The notes beneath the pieces were generated by a model. The model saw nothing but the letters and a program-made list of their open reading frames with translations, was not told where the DNA came from and searched no databases. From contig NW_004454170.1 in NCBI RefSeq assembly GCF_000283155.1, forward strand, positions 10,931,594 through 10,995,593: a DNA stretch of 64,000 nt. Direction: 5' to 3'. This document shows positions 11,541-21,349 of this stretch, in pieces. The translations under genes were made by a program, and so were the position numbers. This DNA is from Ceratotherium simum simum. Taxonomy: Eukaryota > Chordata > Mammalia > Perissodactyla > Rhinocerotidae. Numbering within the stretch: position 1 is the stretch's first letter; each line of letters begins with the position of its first letter.

Positions 11541-11803
11541 TGTTGGGAGCACAAGTCTACAACCTGACTGCAGCTGATCTCCCAGCTCTGCCCCCCTACA
11601 GCTGTGTGACCCTGGGCAGATTATTCACCCTGAGTCGCAGGGTCTTCTTCTGTAAGATGGGGATGATACCAGTTAGTATCTACCTCTCAGTGTGCTTATG
11701 ATGATGAAATAAATTTTAATATATGTATTTTTTATCATGTAAAGCATCTGACTTGTGCCTGGCACACAGCACTTGCTATGTGAGTGTTAGTGTCTATTGC
11801 TGT
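11541..11803 (+). mobile_element. MIR SINE, sense, with tail
   Basis: MIR in sense: 'cagctgtgtgaccctgggca' (11600-11619), then 'tcttctgtaagatggggatg' and 'tgcctggcacacagcacttg' near 11757. The tail region is expanded by an AT-rich stretch around 11710-11740, so it is slightly longer than a usual MIR. Confidence 0.85.
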
Positions 11804-12636
11804 TACCCAAGTGGAAGGAGGGGAAGCGCGGGCCCCCAGTGTCCATCAGGGGTGATGCTGGTGAAAAGGCCTGTACGACCTGCGAGCGCGTCTTCAGCTG
11901 GTGCACGGGAAACTCCCTGGATCGGGCTGAGGAGGGGCGTGCCCGCAGAAGCCTGCTGCCGCCTGTGCAGCCGATGGACACTCTGTCCCACTTCATTCCT
12001 CAGATAACTTCTCGAGGAATTTAGCACCAAGCTCAGGGGGAAGACGCCAATCTTCAGTTCTGTCGTCACGTTCCCACTTAGGGAAAAATAACAAGAAGTG
12101 GGCTCGACTCGCAGTTAGACACGAGGAAGTACAGGCTGCAGGCTGTGCTTCCCAAGAACGAAATGGGGATTGCGGCACCTCCAGTGCCAAGATGGAAACG
12201 GATTGTCAGCCCCTCTGGGAGACCTTGCTAAAGGCCGGTGGGGTGAGTTGGATGGTCTTACTTGCCTGGTGGGGCCACATTGCCCAAGGCAGGGCATGGT
12301 GACCACATGGCCCCAGAGAACAGTTCTGCTCCTGAAGCCCTCCTTCTCTGCACACGGCTCCAAAGCACCAAAGACCGAGGAGAGTGTCACCCTCTGAAAG
12401 AGAAGTGGCCTCACAGCATCCACTTCTGCTCTCCTCTGCTCCCTCCTCCCCTTCCCCCTTCAGCCCCCGACCCCACCCAGCTGTCATTAAACTGACATTT
12501 GAATGTTGCATTTTTTCTTAGTTGCCAGTCGGAGGCCATCCACTTGCCCCTTTCTACATTGTGTTTGTTCACCAGACATAGTCTCTTATGGGGCTGAAAA
12601 GCCAGGAAAAAGAGCCATTTATCTAAGGAAGGAAAC
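11804..12636. other. Single-copy-like, GC-richer sequence
   Basis: Several open frames of 60-102 codons overlap on both strands here, as expected where GC is higher. None shows a recognisable domain or convincing splice sites, so no gene is called. An alternative is a decayed exon or pseudogene that I do not recognise. Confidence 0.35.
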
Positions 12637-12801
12637 GAGGTACTTTTTTTTTTTGAGAAGCGTTAAGATCTACTCTCTTAGCAACTTTCAAATATACAAT
12701 ACAGTATTTTTAGTTACTGTGCTATACATTACATCCCCGAGACTTATTTATTTTGTAACTGAAAGTTGGTACCTTTTGACCCCCTTCACTCATTTTGCCC
12801 A

Positions 12802-12813
12802 CCCCCCCCCCCC
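12802..12813. repeat. C homopolymer inside L1
   Basis: A run of twelve C lies in the L1 3' untranslated part, at a position that is C-rich in many L1 copies. Length may vary between individuals or be affected by sequencing error. Confidence 0.8.
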
Positions 12814-13011
12814 TGCCTCTGGCAACCACCAGTCTGTTCTCTGCATCTATGAACTCGGTTTTTTGTTTTAGATTCCATGTGTAAGTGAGATCATACAGTA
12901 TTTGTCTTTCTCTGTCTGACTTATTTCACTTAGCACCATGCCCTCAAGGTCCATCCATGTTGTCACAACTGGCAAGATTCTCCTTTTTTATGGCTGAATA
13001 ATATTCCATGT

Positions 13012-13012
<1 letters not shown>

Positions 13013-13048
<36 letters not shown>
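13013..13048 (+). repeat. (TATC)9 microsatellite inside L1
   Basis: Nine perfect tandem units of TATC. It lies inside the antisense L1, just after 'ataatattccatg', where L1 copies have TA-rich sequence prone to expansion. Perfect repetition suggests recent growth, so it is likely polymorphic. Confidence 0.97.
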
Positions 13049-13049
<1 letters not shown>

Positions 13050-13607
13050 CACATTTTCTTTATCCATTCACTAATCAATGGACACTTATGTTGCTTCCAT
13101 GTCTTGGCTACTGTAAATAATGCTGCAATAAACACAAGTGTAGATATCTTTTCAAGTTAGTGTTTTCATTTCCTTTGGATAAATATCCAGAAGTGGAATT
13201 GCTGGATCCTTATGGTAGTTCTATTTTTAATTTTTGAGGAGCCTCTATACTGTTTTCCATAGTGGCTGCACCAATTTACATTCTTACCAACAATGTCCTA
13301 GGGTTCCCTTTTCTCCACATCCTCACCAACACTTCTTATCTCTTGTTTTCCTGATAATAGCCATTTAACAGGTGTGAGGTGATATCTCATTGTGGTTTTG
13401 ATTTGCATTTCCCTGATGATTAGTGAAGTTGAACATCTTTTCATGTACCTGTTGGCCACTTGTATGTCTTCTTTGGAAAAATGTCTATTCAGATCCTCTG
13501 TCCAGTTTTTAATTAGATTATTAGTTTTTTTGCTATTTAGTTATGTGAGCTCTTTATACATTTTGGATATTAATCCCTTATCAAGGGGTTACTCACTGAG
13601 GTACTTT

Positions 13608-13794
13608 GATTGTCCTAAGTGGGGAGAGCAGCTTGAGAAAAAACGTGGACGTGAGGAGGTCTGGGTGGTACTTGCTGAATAACAAGTAGTGCCATTTGGC
13701 TGGAATGTAATTGATCAAGTACCTTATTTAAATTGACCTAGCCATTTATTTCTATTCTTGATCATTCTTAGAAACCACTAAAGATAAAAATTTT
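13608..13794. other. Single-copy-like sequence
   Basis: Nothing recognised between the L1 and the following MIR. Confidence 0.3.
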
Positions 13795-13910
13795 GTCTCA
13801 CTTTATAGATAAGTGCACTGAGTTACAGAAAGTGTCAGTAACTGGTCCAGGGTGACACAGCTTCTGCATGCCCCAACCGTCCTCACCACTCTGCCTCTAC
13901 TCAATGGTTT
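13795..13910 (-). mobile_element. MIR SINE fragment, antisense
   Basis: Partial MIR on the minus strand: 'actttatagataagtgcact' followed by 'gtaactggtccagggtgaca' and 'cagcttctgcatgccccaac'. It covers the core and part of the head; the tail side is not recognisable. Confidence 0.6.
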
Positions 13911-13954
13911 GTATCAGTAGGAAATAGTAGGAGTGAGTCTGGAAAGAAAATTAT

Positions 13955-14135
13955 GGCAAGATTGAGAAGGGACTTGAAAGGTCAAGCCACTTTATTCTGA
14001 TGGCAATAGGGAGCCAGCAGAGGCTCCTGAGTAGGAGAGGGAAGTGGCCAGAGATCTGCTTTACAAAGGGCAGCCGGGAAACAGTTTGGTGGAGAAGAGG
14101 AGAAGGGCCAGCCCGGTCACAAGCCCTGCACTGCT
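13955..14135 (+). repeat. GA-rich old dispersed repeat, fragment
   Basis: 'attctgatggcaatagggag' and 'ccagcagaggctcctgagta' correspond to a recurrent mammalian repeat that I cannot name, of which longer copies lie at 24.9-25.6 and 55.6-56.1 kb. The shared motif is a lysine/arginine-like purine-rich texture around 'gggagccagcagaggctcct'. Confidence 0.4.
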
Positions 14136-14640
14136 GCCGGGGCGGAGGGACACAGCAGTGGAGGGGAAGGACCACTGGAGCTGAAACGAACAGGAGCGGG
14201 GCGGGGAGCTGAGGGGTCAGGAGGCACAGGAGAGGAGGAGAGAGAGATGTGTCAAGAGGCCCCTGCAGCCCGAGAGGTAGATCCGTCCACAGATGGCCAC
14301 CACGTTCTAAAGTGGAGGCGACTCATTTCATAGAAGTTCTTGTTTTCTCTCCATGATGGGGTCTGCAGGGGGCACAAGTGAGGGAAAAATGAAAGAAAAC
14401 CACGAACACAGTCAATACAGGCAGTCCTGGGCCATAAGGCAACGGTTTAGGGGGGCCTAAGTCCCAAGCGCTGTGCTGTTTTGCCTAGAGACCGAAGCTC
14501 AGGCTTCTTGGCTTGGCCTCTTAGGTTGGGCAGCGCTCAAGTGATCTGCTGAGGGAGAGCTCCCAGGAGAGACCTGTAAGGGGCTGAGGGACGCAGGATA
14601 GGCGGGAGGAGCCAGACACTGGTGACGTTTCAGGAGCTCT
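14136..14640. other. Single-copy-like purine-rich sequence
   Basis: G/A-rich (about 14190-14270 especially). No repeat family or exon recognised. Confidence 0.35.
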
Positions 14641-14659
14641 GCAGCCCCAGGGGGCGCTC
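14641..14659 (+). promoter_or_regulatory. Candidate CTCF binding site
   Basis: 'gcagccccagggggcgctc' matches the core of the vertebrate CTCF motif (CCASNAGRKGGCRS) with the full CAGGGGGCGCT stretch. It is not inside any repeat that I recognise, and the flanks are single-copy and moderately CpG-bearing. CTCF marks loop anchors and insulators. A single motif match is good but not proof of occupancy. Confidence 0.55.
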
Positions 14660-14984
14660 TGGAGCACGAGTTGCACCATGGCAGAGGTTGTCTGTCCAGA
14701 GGTAAGGGCGATCGGCTCTGCAGCTGTGGTTCAGTTAGCCCTTTGGCTACCGGTCTTCTGGAGGTGTGGGCGGTATAAACGCCCCGGCACCTCTAGGCGA
14801 GGCGGCTCCAATCCACCAAGGGCAAGCTCTAGCGAAGAGTGCCGGTGTGAGCGTCTAAAAGCCAAAATCTGCAGCAAATGGGGAACGGAGCAGCTCCCGG
14901 GACAGAAGGTCCACCGCCCTCATACAAGGCTTTTAGCTACGGTGGTCTACTTCCGAGTACACTCCCACCATCAACTCTTTTGCA
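14660..14984. other. CpG-bearing single-copy segment
   Basis: More CpG than its surroundings ('gaggtgtgggcggtataaac' at about 14761, then 'cgccccggcacctctaggcg'). A 'caccatgg' context at 14675-14682 precedes 'ccagaggtaaggg' at about 14697, an arrangement that could by chance resemble a first coding exon with a donor. I do not call a gene: no protein is recognisable and the frame after the ATG has no known domain. Confidence 0.3.
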
Positions 14985-15400
14985 TTCCCTGCCCTCATCA
15001 GGCTTTTTCAGGCGTCTGCACTGTTCCACATGCTGTTCCCTGTGCTCGGAAAGCCTCTTTTCCCCTCTTCTCTGTCAGACGCAAGCCTAATCATCATTTC
15101 AGATGAAGCTAAAATGTCAGTTTCCCAGTGGAGCCTCCCTTACTCTCCCAAGCAAGAGCTGATCCTGACTTCTTCCGGAGCCCACAGCATTTTCCTCTGC
15201 CTATATCATAGCATTACGAAATGTTGCTTTTATTTTTTTCTTATGTATCTGTGTTCTGAATGCAGTTTGAGGTCTTAGAGGGCAGGAAATATATATATTT
15301 TTAAAATTCGGTTTTGAATGCCCAATGGCTGTCTTCTGTGCCTGGCACATATTCTAATACGTGCTAAATGAGAATGTATCAGTCGCATGAATGAAGGTGC
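14985..15400 (+). mobile_element. L2 LINE 3' end, sense
   Basis: A long L2 3' region: 'ctgttccctgtgctcggaaa' (15033), 'tctgtcagacgcaagcctaa' (15071), 'catagcattacgaaatgttg' (15208), 'tgaggtcttagagggcagga' (15268) and 'tgtgcctggcacatattcta' (15337), all in the expected order, ending in a tail with 'tgaatgaa'. L2 elements have been inactive since before the placental radiation. Confidence 0.85.
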
Positions 15401-15728
15401 TGTAACTGTAAGGTGCAACTGAAAGGTAAAGGAGATCCAAGTTTCCCACAGAGGGTGCTACCTGTGTGGGTGATTTTGGGTAAATGGATTAATTCTTCTG
15501 TGCTGTGCACACTTTCCATAAATATGTGAGCCCCTGGACACCCCCGGCTAGACTCTGTTCTCCAGTGGCCTTGGGATTCTCCTGCCAAGCAAAAATGAAC
15601 CCAAGCAAAGACGACTTCTAGCTACTATTTCCCCAAAGCACCTAAAATCCTTCCTGACTGCATGTGGTGTTACTGCTAACCTTCGTCAGCCAGGATCACA
15701 TGATCAATGGCAAACACGTCCTTAAAAC
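15401..15728. other. Single-copy-like sequence
   Basis: No repeat or exon recognised. Confidence 0.35.
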
Positions 15729-16088
15729 ACTAAGAACATGGGCCGCCCCGTGGTTTAGTGGTTAAGTGCGCGCGCTCCGCTGCTGGCAGCCGGGNNNNNN
15801 NNNNNNNNNNNNNNNNNNNNNNNNNNNNNNNNNNNNNNNNNNNNNNNNNNNNNNNNNNNNNNNNNNNNNNNNNNNNNNNNNNNNNNNNNNNNNNNNNNNN
15901 NNNNNNNNNNNNNNNNNNNNNNNNNNNNNNNNNNNNNNNNNNNNNNNNNNNNNNNNNNNNNNNNNNNNNNNNNNNNNNNNNNNNNNNNNNNNNNNNNNNN
16001 NNNNNNNNNNNNNNNNNNNNNNNNNNNNNNNNNNNNNNNNNNNNNNNNNNNNNNNNNNNNNNNNAAAAAAAAAAAAAACTGAGAAGAT
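15729..16088 (+). mobile_element. ERE SINE interrupted by an assembly gap
   Basis: Starts with 'gggccgccccgtggtttagt' and 'ggttaagtgcgcgcgctccg', the tRNA-like head (A box) of perissodactyl equine repetitive elements, and ends in a run of about 14 A. The interior is 270 N. The flanks 'actaagaacat' (15729-15739) and 'actgagaagat' (16078-16088) match at 9 of 11 and are probably the target duplication. The element is transcribed by RNA polymerase III in principle, but the B box lies in the gap. Confidence 0.85.
15795..16064. other. Assembly gap of 270 N
   Basis: Unresolved bases inside the ERE. Full ERE copies nearby are about 215-270 bp, of which about 55 bases of head and 14 of tail are present outside the gap. 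The true missing length is therefore probably nearer 150-200 bases unless a nested insertion or long tail is present. Confidence 0.99.
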
Positions 16089-16319
16089 TTAAAAATTGAT
16101 ATAAACATTTAAACAGTGACACTTACCTATTTATTTTAAAAGACAGCTTTATATAATCAATGGGGTGTCTAGATTTTTAAAGTAGAAAAGGTGGTTTTGG
16201 GCTGAGAGGCTCAATGGAATATAAGAAACTACTTTGGTTGGGATGGGGAGAAGGGAACAAGGGAAGTAAAGTAATTCGATCTAGGTCAAGCTAATAAATG
16301 ATGGGGCTTTTTTGAACTT
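16089..16319. other. AT-rich sequence, nothing recognised
   Basis: Short stretch between the ERE and an L1 fragment. No repeat recognised. Confidence 0.3.
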
Positions 16320-16975
16320 TAAAAAAATATATGAAAATCAACATTATCGAGTTATAATTTACATACAATAAAATGCACTGGCTTTAAGTGTAGAGTTTGA
16401 TGAGTTTTAACAACTACATCACCTTTGTAACACCTCCAAAATCAAGATACAGAACATTTTCCTCACTCCCAAAACTTCCCTCATGCTCCTTTGCAATCAG
16501 TTCCCCCACCTCTGGCCTCGGCATCCAGTGATCTGCTTCGGTCACTATAGATTAGTTTTGATTTTTCTAGAATTTCAATTAAAAGGAATTATACAGTATG
16601 CAGTCCTCCATATATACATACAGTATGTAGTATGGATTTTTTCCACTTAGCATATTGTTTTTGAGATTCACTCTTGTCATATCACTAGTTTGTTGGTTTT
16701 TATTGCTGAGTAGTTTTCCGCTGTGTGGATGTTCCGCATTTGTTCATTCATTCACCAGGTGATGGGCTTTGGGCTGTTTCCAAATTTGGGGCAGCTATGA
16801 ATAGAGCTGCTATGAACATTTGTGTACAAGTCTTTGTGTGAACACATTTTCATTTCTCTTGGGTAGATACCTAGGAGTGGCAGTGCTGGGTTGTATAGTA
16901 AGTGTGTGCTTAATTTTACAAGAAACAAACTGCTTTTCCAAGTGGTTGGACCATTTTGCATGGTCCTGCCCAGGC
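16320..16975 (-). mobile_element. Antisense L1 3' end
   Basis: The complement of an L1 3' region. The plus strand shows 'atcgagttataatttacata', 'acagaacattttcctcactc', 'ttcattcattcaccaggtga', 'tgaatagagctgctatgaac' and 'gggtagatacctaggagtgg' in order. Two overlapping short frames on the minus strand (16752-17001) still resemble the L1 ORF2 tail. It is broken off at about 16975. Confidence 0.85.
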
Positions 16976-17084
16976 ATGGGCAGGAGTGTCTGGGGGTTCA
17001 AGTTGTAGAGCTTGGTTCTGAGCTAAGGTCTACCTGATTGTGAAGCCCAGGTCCTTTCTCCCACGTATACCAGGTATATTCCCA
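16976..17084. other. Short unassigned stretch
   Basis: Nothing recognised between the L1 and a MER5A copy. Confidence 0.25.
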
Positions 17085-17265
17085 AATCTGAGTGTATGGG
17101 TGAATCATCCAGGGAGTTTGTTAATAATATAGATTCCAGGACACCATCCTCCAGAGTATTCCATTCAGCAGGCCTGGAGTACAGCTTGGGAATTTGCATT
17201 TTCTCTAACAAGCACCCCAGAAGTTTTGGGTGCTGCTGGTCCCTAGAAACACTCTGAGAAACCGT
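17085..17265 (+). mobile_element. MER5A hAT transposon, sense
   Basis: 'gtgaatcatccagggagttt', then 'ttgcattttctctaacaagc', then 'ggtgctgctggtccctagaa' and a right end with 'ctctgagaaaccgtgct'. This is the MER5A order in sense with about 75 percent apparent similarity to the remembered consensus. It is non-autonomous and non-coding. Confidence 0.75.
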
Positions 17266-17633
17266 GCTATGTGGTTCACCAGATTTTCCAGAGAAAATCC
17301 CTCTGAACAGGGACATCTGGTATTCTAACAAGGAAATGGCTGCAGTTAACAAATGCCAACATCTGGCTTGTCCAGCTGTTTCCATATCACCATTATCTAT
17401 GGATGCTCTAGATGAAGAGATAAATGACACTCAAGGGTGGATAATTTCCAAATCTTTCTGAAGTGACTTTGAAATGTGTGTTTATACTTGTTTTTTCTAA
17501 TATTATACTCTAGGAATTCATGTCAAACCGAGAGGCTGCATTTTGAGGAGAGAAGTCAGGAATTGCTGGGAAACTGTATAATTTCCCTTGCTGCTTACGT
17601 CCTCCAGGACGCCAGCCATGTGCTTTGAAAAGA
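17266..17633. other. Single-copy-like sequence
   Basis: No repeat recognised. A short frame at 17264-17461 has no domain. Confidence 0.35.
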
Positions 17634-17796
17634 TGAGTGGTTCTCAAATGTTATGTGCGTAAGACTCTCCTAGGCACAGGCATGTGTCCACGTGCAGATT
17701 TTGGAAGGGCTCCCACCAGGAAACTGCATTTGATTAACATCCCAGTTATAGTTCATGATGCTGGTGCGCCGTGAACCTCACTTTGAGAAACACTGA
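17634..17796 (+). mobile_element. MER5A hAT transposon, sense, with both ends
   Basis: Left terminal repeat 'gagtggttctcaaatg' at 17635 and right end 'ctttgagaaacactg' at 17781-17795 are near-complements, as expected for MER5A (CAGTGGTTCTCAAA type). The interior has 'aaactgcatttgattaacat' and 'catgatgctggtgcgccgtg'. Length of about 162 bp is slightly short of the usual 189. No intact 8-bp duplication is visible. Confidence 0.8.
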
Positions 17797-17927
17797 AATA
17801 AACCATTGTTCTCCAGGGCGAGAGGAAATGGTCAGTTGTCTGGGTTCCAGAGGATTATAGCCAAACAAACAGAAGCTGGGTATTGTTTTTATTTGTTGTC
17901 TTCTTTGTTAGTATTAGGATGTGGTGG
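17797..17927. other. Short single-copy stretch
   Basis: Nothing recognised. Confidence 0.25.
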
Positions 17928-18155
17928 ATCAGAAGCTGGGCCTAAGAATCTGAATTTGAGCGTCAACTCCATCACGTACTAGCTGTGTGTTCTTGGGCTA
18001 GCTTCAGAGTGTCCTAAGCCTCAGTTTCCTTGTCTGTAAAATGGCAATAGTAATAACATCCACTTCATTCACTCTCCTTCATTTTCAATGGCTCTGGAGA
18101 TTGATGGAGATCCTGCCTAGAGCCTGGCATGTAGTTAGCACTCAGTGAATGCTGT
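17928..18155 (+). mobile_element. MIR SINE, sense
   Basis: Good MIR: 'cacgtactagctgtgtgttc', 'cctaagcctcagtttccttg', 'tctgtaaaatggcaatagta' and 'cctggcatgtagttagcact' in order. A short insertion-like stretch sits between core and tail (about 18070-18110). Confidence 0.88.
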
Positions 18156-19100
18156 AGGAACAAGAGTGTCCCCCTCTCTCACTCCCCAGGGCCATGTTGG
18201 TCCGAGGTTGTGAGTGGTGAACCCTCATCATACAGACTTTCCGTCTGTAGAACCCGGGCCTTCAGAGACACGCCGGGTTGGCTTTTCCCCGCTCCTGACA
18301 AGGGAGTGCTGGGGAGGAGCATTTATTCCACACCTCCCTCTTCTCCCAAGAGAATGAAAAGTGCCCCCGCCCCCAGCCCTCAGCGGAGGGCCTCAGCCCA
18401 TTTCCCAGTGAGCTGGAGCTTATTGCGACTTGTCACTTCTTATCTGATCTCCAAATAACACAGAGGCAAGTCCTGCCCAGTGAAGGTCTGATTGCAAGTG
18501 ACCTTCAGACACCCGGGCGTGTGAATGTGTGAGAACAGCGCAGGCTGGCGCAAGGAATCTGTCTTCCCCCAGCTCCGCCTCACTCCCTGGAGTGCGGAGT
18601 CCTGCCCCTCTCTGGCAGCCTCGGGGGAGGGGGCGGGGAGCCTCCCACAGCTGGGCGATCACGTCTCTCCTCCTGAGGTCTCCCAACCCCAAGAGACCTG
18701 TGTCTGCAGGTGGAGAGAGGAGTACAGTTTTCTGGCACAGCTCAACTTGCCCGTTGCACAGGGTCCCACGCAAACAAAGAGTGGGTTGCCCAGGACCATG
18801 GATCTTCAGAGAAGGGGCTTCTCAACCTCAGGTGGAGATGGGGCACGCTGAATTGAGAGCAAGGGGTCCTGCCATCAGAACGAGACGCCACCTTCCTCTC
18901 GCCTGTTCCCCCCAGACACCTACCCTCAGGTGCCTTTCTTGACAGTCACATCCTGTCTCTCCAGGAGAACAATCTTTCTTTGGACTTCTTTGCTCCTGCT
19001 CTGAAGTGCATTCCCCTCCCCTCCCCTCCCTTTGCCATACACAGTGACCTTGGCATGTCTGCCAACACTCAACATCGTGAGGCTTTATAAACCTCATATC
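18156..19100. other. GC-rich single-copy sequence
   Basis: No repeats recognised over about 950 bases. GC is locally high, with a GC-box-like 'gggggcgggg' at about 18628-18637. CpG density is not that of an island by eye. Open frames up to 137 codons on both strands overlap and have no recognisable domain. I see no convincing promoter or exon. Confidence 0.35.
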
Positions 19101-19530
19101 TCAGAAGGGGCTGACATTACATTACAAGAGGATCTGTAAACCTCCCCGGGATGACTGATGTCTTTTTTAAACAACAGACCAAGACTTCATTTAAATTAGT
19201 AACATGGAGATTAGAGGCGCTCGCTCTCTCAGCCCCTGGCTCGGCCACGCCGCGACGCTGGGAATATCAGTCACATGAAAGCTGTTAAGTTTGAGATGGA
19301 AATAAATCTGGGAGCCTGTAAAAACTGTCAGCAGGTCAGGGAAGTTTATGAACTCTTGCTGTATCTAATCATAAATCATCAGAATAAGCTAAAACTGAGA
19401 AGAAAAATGTCCTCTTTTGTAATCTAATGCTGTCTGTTAGGGGCAATAAAACTCAAATGAAATGCATGCATTGCAATTTTTAGCTGATACTTTACATTAT
19501 TAGCAAAGTGAAGGAAGAGACTCCAACTTA
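19101..19530. promoter_or_regulatory. Candidate conserved non-coding block
   Basis: Repeat-free and rich in homeodomain-like cores: 'tctaatcataaatcatcag' near 19365, 'gtaatctaatgctg' near 19420, and the tandem-palindromic 'atgcatgcattgca' at 19462-19475. Composition changes sharply from the GC-rich sequence on the left. It is among the best enhancer-like candidates here, from texture only. Confidence 0.32.
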
Positions 19531-20095
19531 AAAGAGTGAGACAGATGAGGGTAAGGCCACCATCCTTCTGAGGCTCTGGGCTCTTAATCCTCCTGCTTTG
19601 GGTCTCTTTCCTCCCCTCCCAACTCCTTAGGCCTCAGAACAAGGAAGTAGGTGATATGGATCTCAGGGCCTTGGGTGCTAAGTGACAGGGAGTGAGAATG
19701 GCCTGGTGATGGCCTTGAGAGGTCACATGGCCCAGTTCTCAGCTCCCAGTGGGGCTTCCCACAGGGCCCTGGTTGACCCAGTCGACATTCCCACACTTTC
19801 AAGACTGTGGAGGGTAGAAGGTGTGTACCAGCTTCCCTGTTCTCATCAGTCTGGAAAGGTGCCCTAATTCCCCAAGCCCTTTGGAGGTGACTCACCTCCA
19901 GGCCGAGGTTCTCGGGCACTCCTCTGTATCCCTGGAAACCTTCAGCAATAGCTCACATATCCCACACTTTTCTCCCATTGTCTGTGATGTTTGATGTTAA
20001 GGATCACCCTTTTTGCCTTTATGTTTTCTGAGACCTGCCCAGGGATTGACAAAGCCCCAAGCAGGCACGGAAGTTGTGTGAGGAGCAGGATTGTT
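19531..20095. other. Single-copy-like sequence
   Basis: No repeat or exon recognised. Confidence 0.35.
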
Positions 20096-20205
20096 TTATT
20101 TATATCAACTATTTATTGAGTGCCAGATCTGTACTGGTGCCAGAGACCCAAAGGGAAATAAGCCAATGCTCTGTGGGAGGAAGGTGGGGCAGCCCTGGGT
20201 TCCTG
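20096..20205 (+). repeat. Old dispersed repeat, start fragment
   Basis: 'caactatttattgagtgcca' then 'gatctgtactggtgccagag' and 'acccaaagggaaataagcca' resemble the beginning of the GA-rich mammalian repeat whose longer copies lie at 24.9, 46.3 and 55.6 kb. The phrase 'ctggtgccagagacccaaag' recurs almost unchanged at about 55681 ('ctggcaccagagacccaaag'). Confidence 0.5.
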
Positions 20206-21349
20206 CTCTAAATATCAAGGTGGCATCCAGCTTGCTACGGCTTTTCATTGGTCTTCCTAAACACTGGGAAGGTATGAAAGACCAGAGATGGAGTGGGACA
20301 AGAGGCTCAGAGATGCCTTCAAGATGATGGGTTTTCATGAGGTAAATGGTGAGCTGCTGTCATCCACGACTGCTGATACCTCTGCAAGAGAAATGGGCTA
20401 ACCTAACGCTTTGGCCATTGTGGGCACTGGAGTCTTTGGTAAATAAAAGAATGAATGAATAAAATGGGTTTAAGGTAAAGCAACTGAGACTTTGATTGGC
20501 TATACAGTAGAACTTCCTGATCTTTGAGACTTTCAAACATTGGAGTAAGGGAGCCAAGAGAGCCCAAGAAGACCCCATCCCTGAAGACCATTCAGAAAAT
20601 GTTAAATGCCCATTTGTATGGGTTTAGATATCCTGCTGCAAGAAAGCAAAAATCTGACCAAGCTAATCCCTGGAAATCCCATTGAGCGCTCCTCTCACCT
20701 TCAACTCAGCCAAACTGTAGGGCGGGAAACCCTCCTCTGAGCAGGTGTTGGTGTCTCCCATACCCTGTGCCCCGAAGTAGCATCTCCCTGGGCTTGCTGG
20801 TGCTCTGTGGTTCTCTTTCCTCTAGTGGAAATCAAGTAAAGGGCAGCTCCTTCTGCAGGAGGTACATGTACGCTGGCTTGGCATAGGGATCACCATGGCG
20901 GGTGGTCATCTCCACGAGCTCCCAGGTTGGGGGACATAGATAAGCCTTGTAAAGAATGATCGTCCCAGATTAGGCTCCCAAAAGTAAACAGAAGGGGAGG
21001 GAAATTCAGAGGCAGGGAAGCAGCTGCTGAAAGAGCAGCCCTAGTTAGGCCTCTTACAGTGGAGGAGGGAGCCAATGCGAGGTCTTGGCAGAGGCTTGAA
21101 GCCTCCAGAGACCTCCTTCCCAGTGGACCAGCAGCCTCCAGCAAAGAGCTCAGACTCGAGTCATCTGTGGGCTTCTAAGTGGCCTGGGACCCCTGAATCG
21201 GACTCACCTACACATGCTTAAATCTAGATGTTTCCCTTAGGCAGCGTGGACATCAGAAGAGAAAATTCAAAGGGATTTTGAATTTAAATTTACCTTTATG
21301 GCTATGTCTCCATTTCCTCTTAACTTCCATGTACAAATTTTTAGTTTAG
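20206..21349. other. Single-copy-like sequence
   Basis: No strong repeat. The stretch around 20400-20465 ends in 'aatgaatgaataaaatggg', which may be an old L2 or MIR tail. No gene recognised. Confidence 0.35.

Larger units (their letters stand above)
12637..13607 (-). mobile_element. 5'-truncated antisense L1 with 10-bp target duplication
   Basis: An L1 3' end on the minus strand, flanked by the exact duplication 'gaggtacttt' at 12637-12646 and 13598-13607. Because the element is antisense, its poly-A tail appears as a T tract right after the left duplication. The plus strand then shows typical text such as 'tggctgaataatattccatg' (12991), 'gaagtggaattgctggatcc' (13190) and 'ggtgatatctcattgtggtt' (13379). 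The copy is truncated near 13585, leaving about 12 bases not obviously L1 before the right duplication. It is among the better-preserved L1 copies here. Confidence 0.93.

Noticed and set aside
11723..12511. Cluster of overlapping open frames of 60-102 codons on both strands
   Set aside because: Local GC is high and stop codons are scarce on both strands, so frames overlap freely. No recognisable domain, no convincing splice sites, no CpG island.
15730..16122. Long frames across 15.73-16.12 kb on both strands
   Set aside because: They exist only because they read through the run of N.
18156..19100. CpG-island promoter
   Set aside because: GC is raised and one GC box is present, but CpG dinucleotides are not dense by eye and no exon or transcription start signal accompanies it.
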